This document shows, in pieces, positions 20,676 to 32,071 of a DNA stretch of 64,000 nt (the first letter of the stretch is position 1; every line of letters starts with the position of its first letter). Under the pieces are notes generated by a model. That model was not told the DNA's origin. It was given only the letters and a program-made list of their open reading frames with translations, and did no database searches. Source of the DNA: Dactylis glomerata (lineage: Eukaryota > Streptophyta > Magnoliopsida > Poales > Poaceae); assembly GCA_007115705.1 (NCBI GenBank), contig QXEO01001118.1, positions 4,969,571 through 5,033,570 on the forward strand, written 5' to 3'. The translations under genes and the position numbers were made by a program.

Positions 20676-22887
20676 GAAAGCGCGCTCGTCGAGTTCCTCC
20701 GTGAGCGCTGGGAAATCTTCGCCTCGTGTCCATCAGACATGCCAGGGGTTCCCAGAGAACTCGTCGAGCACGCATTAAATGTAGATCCCATGGCAAAGCC
20801 AGTCAAGCAACCAATACGACGATTTGATGAACCTAAAAGGAAGGCGATAGCATCAGAATTGCACAGGCTGGAAAATGCCGGATTTATCAGAGAAATCAAA
20901 ACTTCGAGTTGGGTATCAAACCCAGTTATCGTACCCAAGAAGAACACAGACGTACAAAGAGTATGTGTCGACTACACATCTCTCAATAAGCATTGCCCAA
21001 AGGATCCCTTCCCTCTACCCCGCATAGATCAGATAATTGATTCAACAGCGGGATGCGCGAGGCTTTCCTTCCTGGACGCGTATTCTGGTTACAATCAGAT
21101 CAAATTGAAGAAGGAAGACGAAGAAAAGACGGCATTCATCACACCGTACGGAGTGTTTTGCTACCAAGTAATGCCGTTCGGCCTAAAAAAATGCAGGAGC
21201 AACTTATCAACGGATGATGCAAAACTGCCTCGGGAGCCAAATAGGACGCAACATCCAAGTCTACATTGATGATGTGGTCATCACTACAAGAGAGGAGCAA
21301 TCTTTAATCAGCGACTTGGCAGAAACCTTCGATAACCTGAGCAGGTACAAGCTTAAGCTTAACCCGACAAAATGTTCCTTCGGCGTATCAGCAGGACAAC
21401 TTTTGGGGTTCCTGGTATCAGCACGAGGAATAGAAGCGAACCCAGAGAAGATTCAAGCAATTTTAACAATGGGAAAACCCACGAAACTACACGACGTCCA
21501 GAAACTTGCAGGACACGTCGCGACATTAAGTCGTTTCGTTGCTCGATTGGGAGAAAAGGCGCTTCCTTTCTATGCACTTATGAAGAAATCAGATGATAAA
21601 TTTGAATGGACAAAAGAAGCAGACGCGGCTTTTGCACAGCTGAAAAAAGTGATTTACACGCCACCAGTGCTGGTCGCACCAAAAGAAAAAGAACCACTAC
21701 TACTCTACATCGCCGCAACTCATCAGGTGGTGAGTACAGTATTGGTAGTCGAAAGAAGTGAAGAAGGAAAAGCCCACGGCGTCCAGAGGCCGGTATATTT
21801 TATCAGTGAAGTGCTATCACCGACAAAACAGAGGTACCCGCATTATCAAAAGCTCGCATATAGTATTTTTACAACTGCACGAAAATTGCGACAGTACTTT
21901 GCGGTGCACCCAATTATAGTGGTCAATGAAGCGCCACTATCGAACATATTGAACAATCCTTCAGCAACAGGACGTGTCTCTTTGTGGGGAATCAAATTAT
22001 CTCCCATGGACATCACGTATGAAAAAAGGAAGGCAATCAAGTCGCAAATCTTGCCAGATTTCACAGCAGAATGGTTGGAGCTGCAGAGCACGGGACCGCC
22101 AGATCTATCGAGTGTCTGGACAATGTACTTCGACGGTTCTAAGAGAGTACAAGGCGCAGGCGCGGGAGTAATCTTGATATCGCCGCATGGCGACAAACTA
22201 AAGTACGTCTTAAGGATGAGTTTTCCGCAGGCTTCTAACAATGAAGCAGAATACGAGGCTCTGCTACATGAAATGAAGATGGCCAAAGCATGTGGAGCAA
22301 CTCGACTAAAAATATTCAGGGATTCAAATCTTGTCGTCCAACAAGTTATGAATGGATGCGACACAATCAACAATAACATGACGGCCTACAAGAACTTATA
22401 TCACTATCTCGAAGGAACATTTGATGGATGCGAAGTCTCGCACATCAGCAGAAACAACAATGAAGAAGCTGACAACTTAGCAAATATCGGGTCCCAGTGT
22501 TTACCCGTGCCATCTGGAGTATTCTGGGAGGAAATAGTGGAAAGGTCAATAAAAAGTGTCAAAAGTTCGACTACTGCAGCAGGCTCGGGGGCTACGTCGG
22601 AACCCGAGGAAGTCATGATGATAGAAGAAACTTGGATGCAGCCATATCTCGCATACATGATAAATAAACAATTACCAGAAGATGCAGTGGAAGCCAAGAG
22701 GATAACTCGACGATCGAAAGCGTTTGTCGTGTTGCAGGGGAAATTATACAAGAAGAGTATTACCGGTGTTTTGCAGCGTTGTGTAACACCTCAGGAAGGA
22801 CAAGTAATACTAAAAGATATACATGGTGGAGTGTGTGGCCATCATGCAAGCAGTAGGGCAATAGCGACAAAAGCGTTCCGTGCATGA
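20676..22887 (+). pseudogene. pol: Gypsy reverse transcriptase plus two RNase H domains, frameshifted
   Basis: The RT core includes SFLDAYSGYNQI, the FITPYGVFCYQVMPFG block and the catalytic box YIDDVV (about 21262-21280). A frameshift lies near 21185-21193, where a run of seven A appears to carry one extra base relative to the expected frame. A connection and first RNase H domain follow (FYALMKKSD, HYQKLAYSI). A second RNase H-like domain begins at MYFDGSKRVQGAGAG (about 22122) and includes NNEAEYEALL and EEADNLAN, the extra domain typical of Tat elements. The frame ends at a TGA (22885-22887) just inside integrase. RT and RNase H would copy element RNA to DNA in virus-like particles; this copy is defective. 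Confidence 0.92.
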
Positions 22888-23867
22888 TTCTATTGGTTAA
22901 CAGCCATCGAAGACGCGAAAGATATAGCCCGGAAGTGTGAAGCATGTCAAATATTCGCATCTCGACCACATGCACTAGCAGCAGAGCTACAGCCAATACC
23001 GTTGTCCTGGCCCTTTGCGCAATGGGGCCTCGATATGGTAGGAAAGTTGCACAAATCCTGGCCAGGAGGACATGTTTACATGCTAGTGGCAGTCGATAAA
23101 TTTACCAAGTGGGTGGAAGCAGCCCCGGTAACAACTCAAGATTCAACAGCTGCGATCAACTTCATCAAGTCAATAGTGTTCCATTTCGGCGTACCATATA
23201 GCATCATCACGGACAATGGGACAAACTTCACTTCAAAGAATTCAAGAGTTACTGTGAAGGACTAGGAATCAAACTCAAATTTGCATCTGTGGCGCACCCG
23301 AAGACAAATGGACAAGTCGAAAAAGCCAATGACCTGATATATAGTGGGATAAAAAAGAGGCTCTTAGCACCTCTCGAGAAAGCCAAGAGCGCTTGGGTAG
23401 ATGAATTGCCTTCTGTTCTTTGGAGTCTAAGGACCACGCCCAACGCGGCAACTCAAGAAACTCCTTTCTTCCTGGTCCATGGCGCAGAAGCCGTGCTTCC
23501 AGTCGAAGTTACGCACGAGGCTCCAAGGGTGACGGCATACGACGAAACAACATCAACAGAAGCATTGCAAGACGATGTCGATGCACTAGATGAAGCAAGA
23601 GATAAAGCATTAGAAATGGCCACGCAGTACCAACAGAGTCTACGAAACTACCACAGTAGTCAAGTTCGTCCACGATCCTTCGTGGTGGGAGATTTAGTTT
23701 TGCGACTCAGGCAAGACAGCCACGGGAAATTAGAGTCCCCTTGGGTGGGACCTTACATCGTTACAGAAGTAATACCAGGAGGAGCTTATCGACTACAAGA
23801 TAAGAAGACAGGAAAAGACGAGGGCAACCCGTGGAATGCGGAGCAGCTACGATGTTTTTACGCGTAG
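22888..23867 (+). pseudogene. int: Gypsy integrase, stop and frameshift
   Basis: The zinc-binding N-terminus spans the TGA: GHHASSR lies before it and CEACQIFA after it. The core carries the first catalytic aspartate in QWGLDMVGKLH and the second in SIITDNGTNF. Near 23235-23245 the frame shifts, and the rest (SVAHPKTNGQVEKAND onward, with the catalytic glutamate of QVEKAN) reads in another frame from about 23278. A C-terminal GPY/F-like segment (SPWVGPYIV) precedes the stop at 23865-23867. It would insert the cDNA into the genome; it is not functional here. Confidence 0.9.
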
Positions 23868-24283
23868 AGTAAATCTCGTGGTATCATTAAATTCGAGTCA
23901 ACCTTCTGAACCCAGAACATGAGGCCATAGGTCGGGTTCCTTGGGTTGAACTCGACAAAATTGTACAAGTATTTCTACTTCTCCGCTCGGGGGCTTCAAC
24001 CCTCGGGTCGTACGAAAGAAATTTTTATCACGACATGGAGATCTTTTCTCACTATAAGGTTGTGCAGACAACCCGATATTATTCAAACAAATTGGTTCAC
24101 AAAAGAACCCGATATTCTTCATACCAATTGGTTCGCAAAGAACCCGATATATAGAAAGCATACCTCAGAACAATGATTTGTTTTCATGGTACTAATAGAA
24201 ACGTCAAAACAAAGTACGAATATTCATTACATATAGCATGGCAGCAGGGATATTATCAAAAGAAATTACATATAAAGCATATC
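23868..24283. other. Spacer between pol and antisense gene
   Basis: Non-coding part of the Gypsy element. A GAACCCGATAT-type motif recurs at about 24100-24155 and a related AACCCGATATT at 24068, a small local repeat. I see no other feature. Confidence 0.6.
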
Positions 24284-24856
24284 CTAATGAAAGTGGACTT
24301 CAGCTTCATACTCCTTCTGGCACTGAGTGTCGTCATAGATCTTCACGTCGAACTTCGACGTGCCGATATGGAAGTTGAAGGTCATGAAGAAGCCTTGATG
24401 GATGTCGTGGTCTTCTGCAAACTGCGACCAGCCACCCTTAAAATACTGTTCGCTGTTGCCATCATACCAAACCTCCACTTCGTATGGAGTCCCACTGCCA
24501 GATTATTCGCGGAGAACCGCTTCTCGCAGTTCTCGCCCTTCCATGAACTTGGTGAAATTCAGCGGCAGACGCTGAATCTCGCGGCACTGCGTCATGGCAA
24601 TGCAGAAGAAAGAAAAGATTCTGGGAGGAGCAGCGGGAGCAGCAGGAGGAGGAGCGCTTGGACCTAGGGCAGCGCCAGTCACCTTGGGCTTGTTTTTGCT
24701 ATCAGGTGGGCGACCGGGATGACGCTTAACCGGAGCGGCCGATGACGATCCTGCGGCGGCCGGATTTGTGTTGTTCTTGCTTCCACGAGGGCGGCCCCGA
24801 CCTCGTGGCGCCACCGGAGAGCCAAGGTTCAAACGAGAACCATCTGCGTCAGCCAT
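24284..24856 (-). pseudogene. Antisense AT-hook plus B3-domain protein in the Gypsy element (one stop)
   Basis: Runs opposite to gag-pol, between pol and the 3' LTR. From ATG 24856 the protein starts MADADGSRLN. It has a canonical AT-hook (RGRGRPRGSKN, about residues 16-26), a second hook-like RHPGRPPDSKNK (about 42-53) and an Ala/Pro linker. A B3-type DNA-binding fold then runs from FFCIAMTQCREIQRLP through GGWSQFAEDHDIHQGFF to KFDVKIYDDTQCQKEY. A TAA at 24503-24505 falls in the middle of B3; the same frame continues to the stop at 24284, about 190 codons in all. B3 and AT-hook are plant DNA-binding modules, so a nuclear regulator or targeting protein is plausible (inference). Antisense extra ORFs are known in Tat-lineage elements, but I do not recall this domain pair. 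An in-frame ATG at 24946 exists but lies upstream of the likely transcription start. Confidence 0.8.
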
Positions 24857-24924
24857 GTAGAAAAGGGAGAAGACTAGAAACCCTAGATGGAGAGAGAAGA
24901 TGATGCAGCGGAGGATGAATCTGA

Positions 24925-24964
24925 TTAGGGTTTTTACCCTCGCCAAAAGGTGCTTTATTTATAA
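24925..24964 (-). promoter_or_regulatory. Putative TATA promoter of the antisense B3 gene
   Basis: On the minus strand TATAAATA (24963-24956) lies about 100 bp upstream of ATG 24856. The leader between them contains AAAACCCTAATC (telo-box-like AAACCCTAA) and a CT-rich TCTCTCTCCATC stretch, both common in plant 5' leaders. This gives the antisense gene a promoter independent of the LTR. Confidence 0.6.
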
Positions 24965-25906
24965 GCACGTATTATCGGGGCCCCGTGATAAGCAAGGCCC
25001 ATAAACATATTCTACAAAGGAGTTAAATTCTGCACGTAGCAGGCGATAAATACCAAAGGAGAAAAAATAAGAAGGGGAGAGTGTGGTTGCACGGTGTAAA
25101 AGACCTCGCCTTAGGCTCGGGGGCTTGTAAACAGGAGAAATTACAAGAAAGAAGACGAAGTGAATTTTGAGCCTATGCTTGACTACAAGTATTCAAACAT
25201 AGCCTCGGGGGCTACTCCCATCGGGAGCGCTGAGCGCGCACCCGATAGAGGATGAGATAGTCAATATCGAGGATGAAGAAAGTATATCATACAAACTTCG
25301 ACTATATAGTCGACAAAATGCAAAGAGACTACTCCCATCGGGAGGGAATTGGAGGAAGTTAATTTAAGTTCGAAATTCTTTGATTTTATCAGTCAAAACT
25401 TGACTGCGATATAAGATTCTCAAGTTGCATTATCGCAACAAAACTCAAATGCCGTGACTTGTCACGAAGGTAAGACCCCGGGATCCGTCCTGTGTGGCCT
25501 AGTATACGCACATGGATGCGCTCTGTTAGTATGTATCCGTGTCTACGACGCGAAAAAAATCCTGGTGGACGCACTGGATACCCTGAGAATCACTGGGATT
25601 CATTCTTTGTAAGTCCTAAATGCGACAAAAGAGTGGGTTTGACCGGTATCCTAAATTCAAGTCCAAGGGGATTGAATTTGAAGTAGGTGACAAGTATCTG
25701 TTCCGGCAGTTAACTGACCTCTTGATCCGTCAGAGTTGTCAGGCTTGTTCATCAAAACCCCTTGCAAAAAATTATCATAAAAATAAGTCGAAAGACCAAG
25801 TCGAAGATTTGAAGATATGAAGAAATCGAAGAATTGATGAAGTCGAAGATTTAAAGATTAGAGATTCAACCCGAATTTGCAATTCTGGTAGAATCTTAGG
25901 GGCTAC
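24965..25906. other. 3' untranslated region of the Gypsy element
   Basis: Non-coding. CTCGGGGGCT motifs recur (about 25108 and 25202) and a CTACTCCCATCGGGAG motif occurs twice (about 25210 and 25329). The polypurine tract before the 3' LTR is probably CTTAGGGGCTAC just before 25907. No gene seen. Confidence 0.6.
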
Positions 25907-26241
25907 TGACAAGGGTATAGTTAATAGATCCCGTTAGTTGAGTACCCCTGAGGCCCGTTAAGCTAGACCCAATTGTAACGATAGTCGAATACGAGTTCTT
26001 ACCGTATGTCGATATTGTAATCTGTATCGGATCCTACCCGATTCTCGAGACCTGGCCACCTATATATAGGGGCCAGGAGGGGACGGTGTAGGGCAGATTG
26101 AAAGCAAGCCAGGTTGAACACCCAAGTTTACTTTCGATATACATTTATTTCGACTAACCTTTACCTTCGAGTTCATCCGACGCCCTATTCCCCTGATCCT
26201 AAGTCCTTCATCTAGGACATTTGTCGAGTTAACCCTCGTCA
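25907..26241 (+). repeat. 3' LTR of the Tat-type Gypsy
   Basis: A 335-bp LTR with the same TGACAAGGGTATAG start and CCCTCGTCA end as the 5' copy, followed directly by the duplication CGTAG. Confidence 0.95.
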
Positions 26242-26295
26242 CGTAGAGACTACATCAAACTGAACTAATTTGCAAAACCAAGTTGAGTATCTTAA

Positions 26296-26520
26296 CTACG
26301 AAGCGGGGCAGATCGGGTACCACTTTGCATCCGTAGGCAGAACGTTGCATGTTTCAAAAATGCTGCTACATTGTTTCCACAAATTCCAGCAAATGAGTAT
26401 GACAAAGGTGTCGTTTGAATTTTCTATATAATTTGCATCCACAAGTGTCAGGTTTTCTCGAGGGTTGAATCTATTATAGAAGTTCACAAAAAAACTTAAA
26501 TCAAGCCGACATAACAAAAA
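26296..26520 (-). pseudogene. LINE 3'-end coding fragment
   Basis: A minus-strand open frame of about 73 codons contains VILICWNLWKQCSSIFE, resembling the conserved CW.LWK.RN..F segment near the end of plant L1-type LINE ORF2 proteins (after the zf-RVT region). It lies just outside the Gypsy target duplication, so the Gypsy element may have landed near an old LINE. No RT core is present. Confidence 0.55.
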
Positions 26521-27017
26521 TTAGATTGAGCATCTTAACAAAGCCACCTTTTTTTTTGAAATGGGACAGCCCCAAGCCACATACCAAATGAGATCCACCA
26601 TTTCAAGGCCAACATCATTCCGACGATTCTAAGCCCTCTTCAATGTCATCAGCAAGAACGCCACCAACGAGGCGGACGAGGAGACCTTATTCTTGTTCCA
26701 CACAGTGCCATGATAGCGTTGTTGGTTGTTGTTCGACAAAACCACACCTAACTACTGAGCTCATTTTCAAGATCCCTACCCTCTCATGTTGCTTGAGCGG
26801 CACGCACACGAGACACGGACCCATCGATTTCTAGTCGATTATGGTGGATTTTGTGTGGATGACAGTGACGGCTAGATGCAAACCCTAGATCGGCACAAGA
26901 GAAAGTGTGTCTGATCGGCACAAGAGAAAGTGTGTCTGTTAGCTATAACCCTTTGGCCTTTACTCATAAAAAAGACATACTTCCTGCGATACATACTTTT
27001 TTTTTCTAAATTAGCAA
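26521..27017. other. Intergenic sequence with a small tandem duplication
   Basis: GATCGGCACAAGAGAAAGTG occurs twice in tandem (about 26890-26938, 25-bp period). No supported gene. Confidence 0.5.
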
Positions 27018-27823
27018 AGTACTACATCCATTCTAATATATAAGGCGCCTAAGCTTTAGCCAAAAGTCAACATGTTCTAAGTTTGATCAGGTTTATACGA
27101 AAAAAAAATACAAATATCTACAATATCAAATGGACATTTTGAGAAACTATACTTTCTGGTGAATCTAGTGATATTGATTTGGTATTATGAATGTTTATAT
27201 TTTTACGATCAAACTTAAAATATGTATATTTCACCAAATCAACAACAAGTACTCCTACTATATTTCTACATTGGTTCATATGTGCGTACGTAGAGACAGC
27301 TGCATATATATTTCTACTTCTACCACGCATGCCGTAGTCTCTTTTACGTGAACCGCGTGTTTTCACGGCATGGCGCTTCTCGTATGGTGGCAACACATTC
27401 ACGCCGCACCGCCAGATCACCGGTGGATGTGGAGGAAGCTGGAGAGAGGAACGGCGCGTGCGGGGTTGGAACTTGGACGGACACGCGACAGGACAGGAGG
27501 CGACGACGCCTTGTTCCACGCCCCCTCTCGGGCTCGGCCGCCGTGCCGGTTCCGCTTTGACCCCACACTTTCCCAGGGCCCCGCGGACTCGATCGCGCCA
27601 AATCACACACACGTGACACATCGAGGGGCGGAAATAGTGGAAGCCCGCGGGACTACGGGACCGGTTTAGCCCAAGACGTGAGCCCGGGGAGCAGGTGCTC
27701 CCATCATCTGATGGCTGCAAGTGTATGCACAACTAGCCACTCGGTTAGCAAATTCGGGTTGACATATATATATATAGTACTAGAAAAAAGCTAAAATATA
27801 TTATATTTTGAAACGGAGGGAGT
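27018..27823. mobile_element. Mariner/Stowaway-type MITE split by a GC-rich insert
   Basis: The left part (from 27018, TACTACATCCATTCTAATAT, then AAGGCGCCTAAGCTTTAGCC) looks like the left half of a known-style grass Mariner MITE. The right end ATATTTTGAAACGGAGGGAGTA closes at about 27823. Between them, roughly 27240-27770, is unrelated GC-rich sequence with a 205-codon minus-strand frame (27118-27732) overlapped by other frames. I see no domain in it. It may be a captured or inserted fragment; the inner boundaries are uncertain. Confidence 0.5.
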
Positions 27824-28697
27824 ATAAGTCAAGACGTATCTTGTGATACTAATTTAGTGTCATAAAGATTGTTACCTATTTTCTCTAGAACTAGTTAAAC
27901 TTTAATTTTTTTTGACTTAGAAAGATGTACACTTATTCGCGGTCAGAGAAAGTATGACAGTAAAGTATTTGCAAACATACCGGCTCAAAAATAAATAAAT
28001 AGAGACACCTTCAACTTTTGCATTTAAAGCTTAGGCTTGTGCAGTTTGAGGTGATCGATATTTCTATACATATAGGATTTGACAAATATTCATTTGTTAG
28101 AAGATATAATTGTTTAGAAATTCACCATTGTAATAATTATTTGTTTATCGCCGACTTGAAAAGAGTTGCATGTGTGAAATGCACCAACTTAATATTACTA
28201 CAGTTGTTGTTTTCGATTTACTCATCTTTTCTGAATAACATAGTTAATCCGTATTACTTTGATTCAAATTACATGATGGTCTAGAATTGTGCATTCGACC
28301 TTCTTTGACTTTGATTAATAACATACAAAAACTACTTTGTAAGATGAAAATAATATTAATAATTATTAATTGAAAAATGGAAAATTAATTCAACTTGTAG
28401 CTCCTTGTGTATTTGTGACACTAGTTACCCCATCTACTCGTAAATTTCATACACATAACCCCTTCTAGGAAACTTTGGACCCATTTCTTTGATGCGAGTG
28501 TTTTGGGAAGGTGTGATGTGAGGATCGATAGTTAATTATATGAGGAGGACTGCGAAGAATGAATCAGATGGAGAAGAGAACACTTGAAATGATCGTATCG
28601 TAGATGACTTACTCAAAGCTTTACACATTGTTATCATATCACATCCATCTTACATTTTGGTCATATCTAACAAAATAGACAAAATGCTGAAAAATGG
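27824..28697. other. AT-rich intergenic sequence
   Basis: No recognisable gene. The 28018-28284 open frame starts without an ATG and has no motif I know. Confidence 0.45.
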
Positions 28698-28805
28698 TAC
28701 TCCCTCTGGTCTATATTACTCTTCATTAATATGAATGTATCTAGATATATTATAGTGTGTAGATACATCTATATTTGCGAAGAGTAATACGGGTCGGAGG
28801 GAGTA
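28698..28805. mobile_element. Stowaway MITE
   Basis: 108 bp bounded by TA. The left end TACTCCCTCTGGTCTATATT and the right end ATACGGGTCGGAGGGAGTA are inverted repeats, and the interior is also nearly palindromic. Confidence 0.88.
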
Positions 28806-29104
28806 AAACAATTTCCACAGTTTCTAAGATGAGATATTCTAATAGAATAGAATACTTACTAAATGGGCAATATGTGTCACAAATGCACATTTAAGGGTAT
28901 TAAACATGTTAATTTTATTTAAAAATTGGCCAAAATTAATCGATGAAGACTTTGCCAAAACCTAAAATATCACTCATTGGCTTTAGATAGAGCTCATGTG
29001 ATCATCTTTGTTTGATTGTTATACATATGGTTAACATTATAAACGTTGGCATTGTGAAATAGGATATTGGAATCAAAGGAGTACATTCCTTATTAAATTG
29101 CTTA
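28806..29104. other. AT-rich intergenic sequence
   Basis: No gene or repeat recognised. Confidence 0.45.
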
Positions 29105-29336
29105 TACCCCCTCTGTCCCAAATTATATTCCATATAGTTTTTGGTTAACTTTGATCAACTATATAGCAAAAGATATCAACTCCCACTATGTCAAATCATT
29201 GTTATTACAATCATCTTCAAATATACTATCATATTACATACGTGTTACAAATGTTGATATTTTTTGTTATATAATTGGCCAAATTTATAAGGTTTTTTTA
29301 GCTAAAAATTACACACAATATATTTTAGGACAAAGG

Positions 29337-29496
29337 TGTTAGAGTATACGTGTGGTACGACACGTCTAGGATAGAGATAGATCTCGTGTCTTGTCGTGTA
29401 CTCCAAGATGGTCCGTGTATGCCTATAGATACTCGCCCCCGAGGCTTAATAATACATCCATCATATTCCACCTATTCCTCTCTCTGTCGTTCTATA
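29337..29496 (+). repeat. 5' LTR of the short-LTR element
   Basis: 160 bp, TG start, followed immediately by the tRNA-Met-like primer site at 29497-29507 (TGATATCAGAG, one mismatch to the usual TGGTATCAGAG). Confidence 0.88.
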
Positions 29497-29507
29497 TGAT
29501 ATCAGAG

Positions 29508-30447
29508 AGGCGCCGATCCTTGACCTAGCCGCCGCCCACGCTTCCGCACCGCGCCACCCCCGGGGAGATCCATCTCCATTATCTCCACCGGGGGCCGCGC
29601 GACTCGACCTAGGGTTTGTCCGCCGATCCGTTGATCGGCTGCCCTACATTGTTTTTCTCTGTCGGTCGCTTGACCGACATTTTTCTTTTTGGTTTACCAA
29701 TCTTAGATCGGATTGAGTCGCCCACCGCTGCCGTCACCACGCGCCTCTACTCCGACAACGACATCGACTCTGCACCGGCAGTTTCCTCCACGCCGGCCAT
29801 CGCGGCCGACTCTCTGGCGCCGCAGTACTCGGTCGGTTCGCCGGCTTTTGTGTACCCAGCCGGCTGCTGCGCCTGCCTGGGCAGGCTACGTAGCTGAATC
29901 ACCGGCCCCGACTCTGCACCAGCCGGATCATCCTCTTCGCCGGTCTGTCATCGCCGTCATCGTCAAGGACTTCACCGACATCATCGCCACAGATTTCGAT
30001 CTGCGCGCTGCTGTCCACGCTATGGCACATACTGCGTTGCAATCGGTCTGATCAACCGATCTAGCTCATGTCTATGCCAAGCACATCCCGAGCACGCGTC
30101 TACCGCCAACCGAGCATCGGGCTGCCGCTCTGTCGCCCCTTTGGGCCACAGCGCTGCCGCCTTTGGTCCAAGCCGCCGGCTTCCAACGTGCCTTCTTAGG
30201 CGCGTACGTTGTTGGTGGTCATGTCGCTACACCGACTTGCGTCCTACAGCTACTCTGCCCACCTCGGGCTGTAGCGTGTTCTACGCGGTCATCTTCACCA
30301 TCCCCGCGCACCGACGTCCTAGGCTGTCGCCGCATCGCCTCCCACGGTGCGGGTCGCCACGTCCATGCAAGGTCTTCATCAACCGCCGGGTTCTTCCTCG
30401 CCTACTTCGACTACCGCCGCCGCGCCTCTACAGGTTACATGCATGGA
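29508..30447 (+). other. 5' interior of the short-LTR element
   Basis: GC-rich, with short open frames rich in Pro, Ser, Arg and Ala that stop repeatedly. It resembles the transcribed, non-coding interior of non-autonomous retroelements; I recognise no gag motif. Confidence 0.6.
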
Positions 30448-32071
30448 TGATGAAGCCGAGTAAATTACCGGCCAGTTGGAAAACCCCAAGAGCAAGGTGT
30501 GATGAATATAGCAGCAAGCTTTTCCCTCAGTAAGAAACCAAGGTTTAATCCTCGAGGAGGAGGTCGAAATATGACTGAAGGTGATGCCCACTAGCTGCGT
30601 GATGCTCTAACAAGGGCGCCGTTAACGATTTCTTGTTAGCGCGTCTTCAACCAGTAGCAGCGTGGAACCTGCACACACACAACCAAATACTTTGTTCCCA
30701 ACTTACGATGAGGTTGTCAATCTCACCGGTTTGCTTGAAATAAAGGGTATGAGCGTATCGAGTGGAAAGTGATAATAGTATGCGAGTAAAGTAAACAGTG
30801 CGAGTAAAGTAAACAGGTGATAGCAATATAAAGGAAATAGGACCGGGGTCTACAGTTCACTAGTGGTGTCTCTGCATAAGATAAAATAATACATGCTGGG
30901 TAAATAAATTACAGTTGGGCAATTGATAGAATAAAGACAACGTACATATGATGAGAGGATCACTATGAGATTTACTCTGGGCATTACAACAAGATACATA
31001 GACCGCCATCCAACTGCATCTATGACTAATAATCCACTTGTAGCGAATCAATCCGAGAACTCCACAAGTATTAAGTTGCGAACAACAGATAATTGCATTA
31101 AGCAAAGTGTGTAATGTAAACAAAGCATATGCCCTCGAGCATATGAATGTTGTTTTCCCCCTAGTAGCAACAGCACATCTACAACCTTAGAGGTTTCTGT
31201 CACTCCCACAGATTAAATAGAGGCTTGAACCCACTATCGAGCATAAATACCCCCTCTTGGAGTCACTAGCAACTACTTGGCCAAGATAGCTACTAACAAC
31301 GGAGAGCATGCAAGATCATAAACAACATAGAGATAACATAAGATAAATTTCAGTACTTCAACTCAAGCATAACACCAATATTCATCGGATCCCAACAAAC
31401 CAAACATGTAGAATTACATAACGGTGATCTCAATCATGTAGGGCAGCTCATGAGATCTAAACATGAAGCACATGGTGGAGAAGACAACCATCTAGCTACT
31501 ACTATGGACACATAGTCCAAGGTAGACTACTCACTCATCGCTCCGGAGGCAAGCATGGCGATGAAGAAGACCCCCGGTGGCGATTCCCCTCTCTGGCAGG
31601 GTGCCGGGAAGAGCTTCTGGACCCTCCCGATCTTCGGGTCGACGTTGGCAGCGGATCGCGATGTGTTCTGGAAAAGTGATCGGGTATTTAGGTTTTTCCC
31701 GTCGGGGGGTCTTTATAGGCGAAGGGGCATTGTCAGAAGTGGACCGAGGCGGTCTCACACATAGGGGGTGCGGCCACCCTGGTGTGTGAGGCCCTCGTGG
31801 CCCCACTCCGTCTCCTCTTCGGTTCTCTGGAAGCTTCGGTGAAATTCTGGGCGACTGGCTTTGGTTTCGTCCAATTCCGAGAATATTTCCTGTGTAGCTT
31901 TTCTGAAACACAAAAACAGCAGAAAACAGGGAATTGGCACTGTGGCGACTTGTTAATCGGTTAGTTCCGGAAAATGCATAAAAGTGCCACGAAGTGTAAC
32001 GAAACACTAAGCAAATGGTGTAAAAACAAGCATGGAGCATAAAAAATTATGGATATGTTGGAGACGTATCA
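30448..32071 (-). repeat. 3' LTR of the Gypsy element
   Basis: About 1.62 kb. The minus strand starts TGATACGTCTCC, directly after a polypurine-like AAGCTTGGGGATGC, and ends CTTCATCA at 30448. Confidence 0.83.

Larger units (their letters stand above)
5280..26241 (+). mobile_element. Tat-lineage Gypsy LTR retrotransposon, interrupted by Sirevirus
   Basis: The two LTRs (5280-5615 and 25907-26241) start TG and end CA and are flanked by a perfect 5-bp duplication CGTAG (5275-5279 and 26242-26246). Without the nested Copia element it is about 8.8 kb. The order is gag, protease, reverse transcriptase, RNase H, a second RNase H-like domain, integrase, then a long 3' region with an antisense gene. 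RT-RNH before IN shows Gypsy, and a second RNase H is characteristic of the Tat lineage. Coding is broken by four nonsense codons and two frameshifts. I count six substitutions and one indel between the LTRs, so it is fairly young but dead. Confidence 0.95.
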
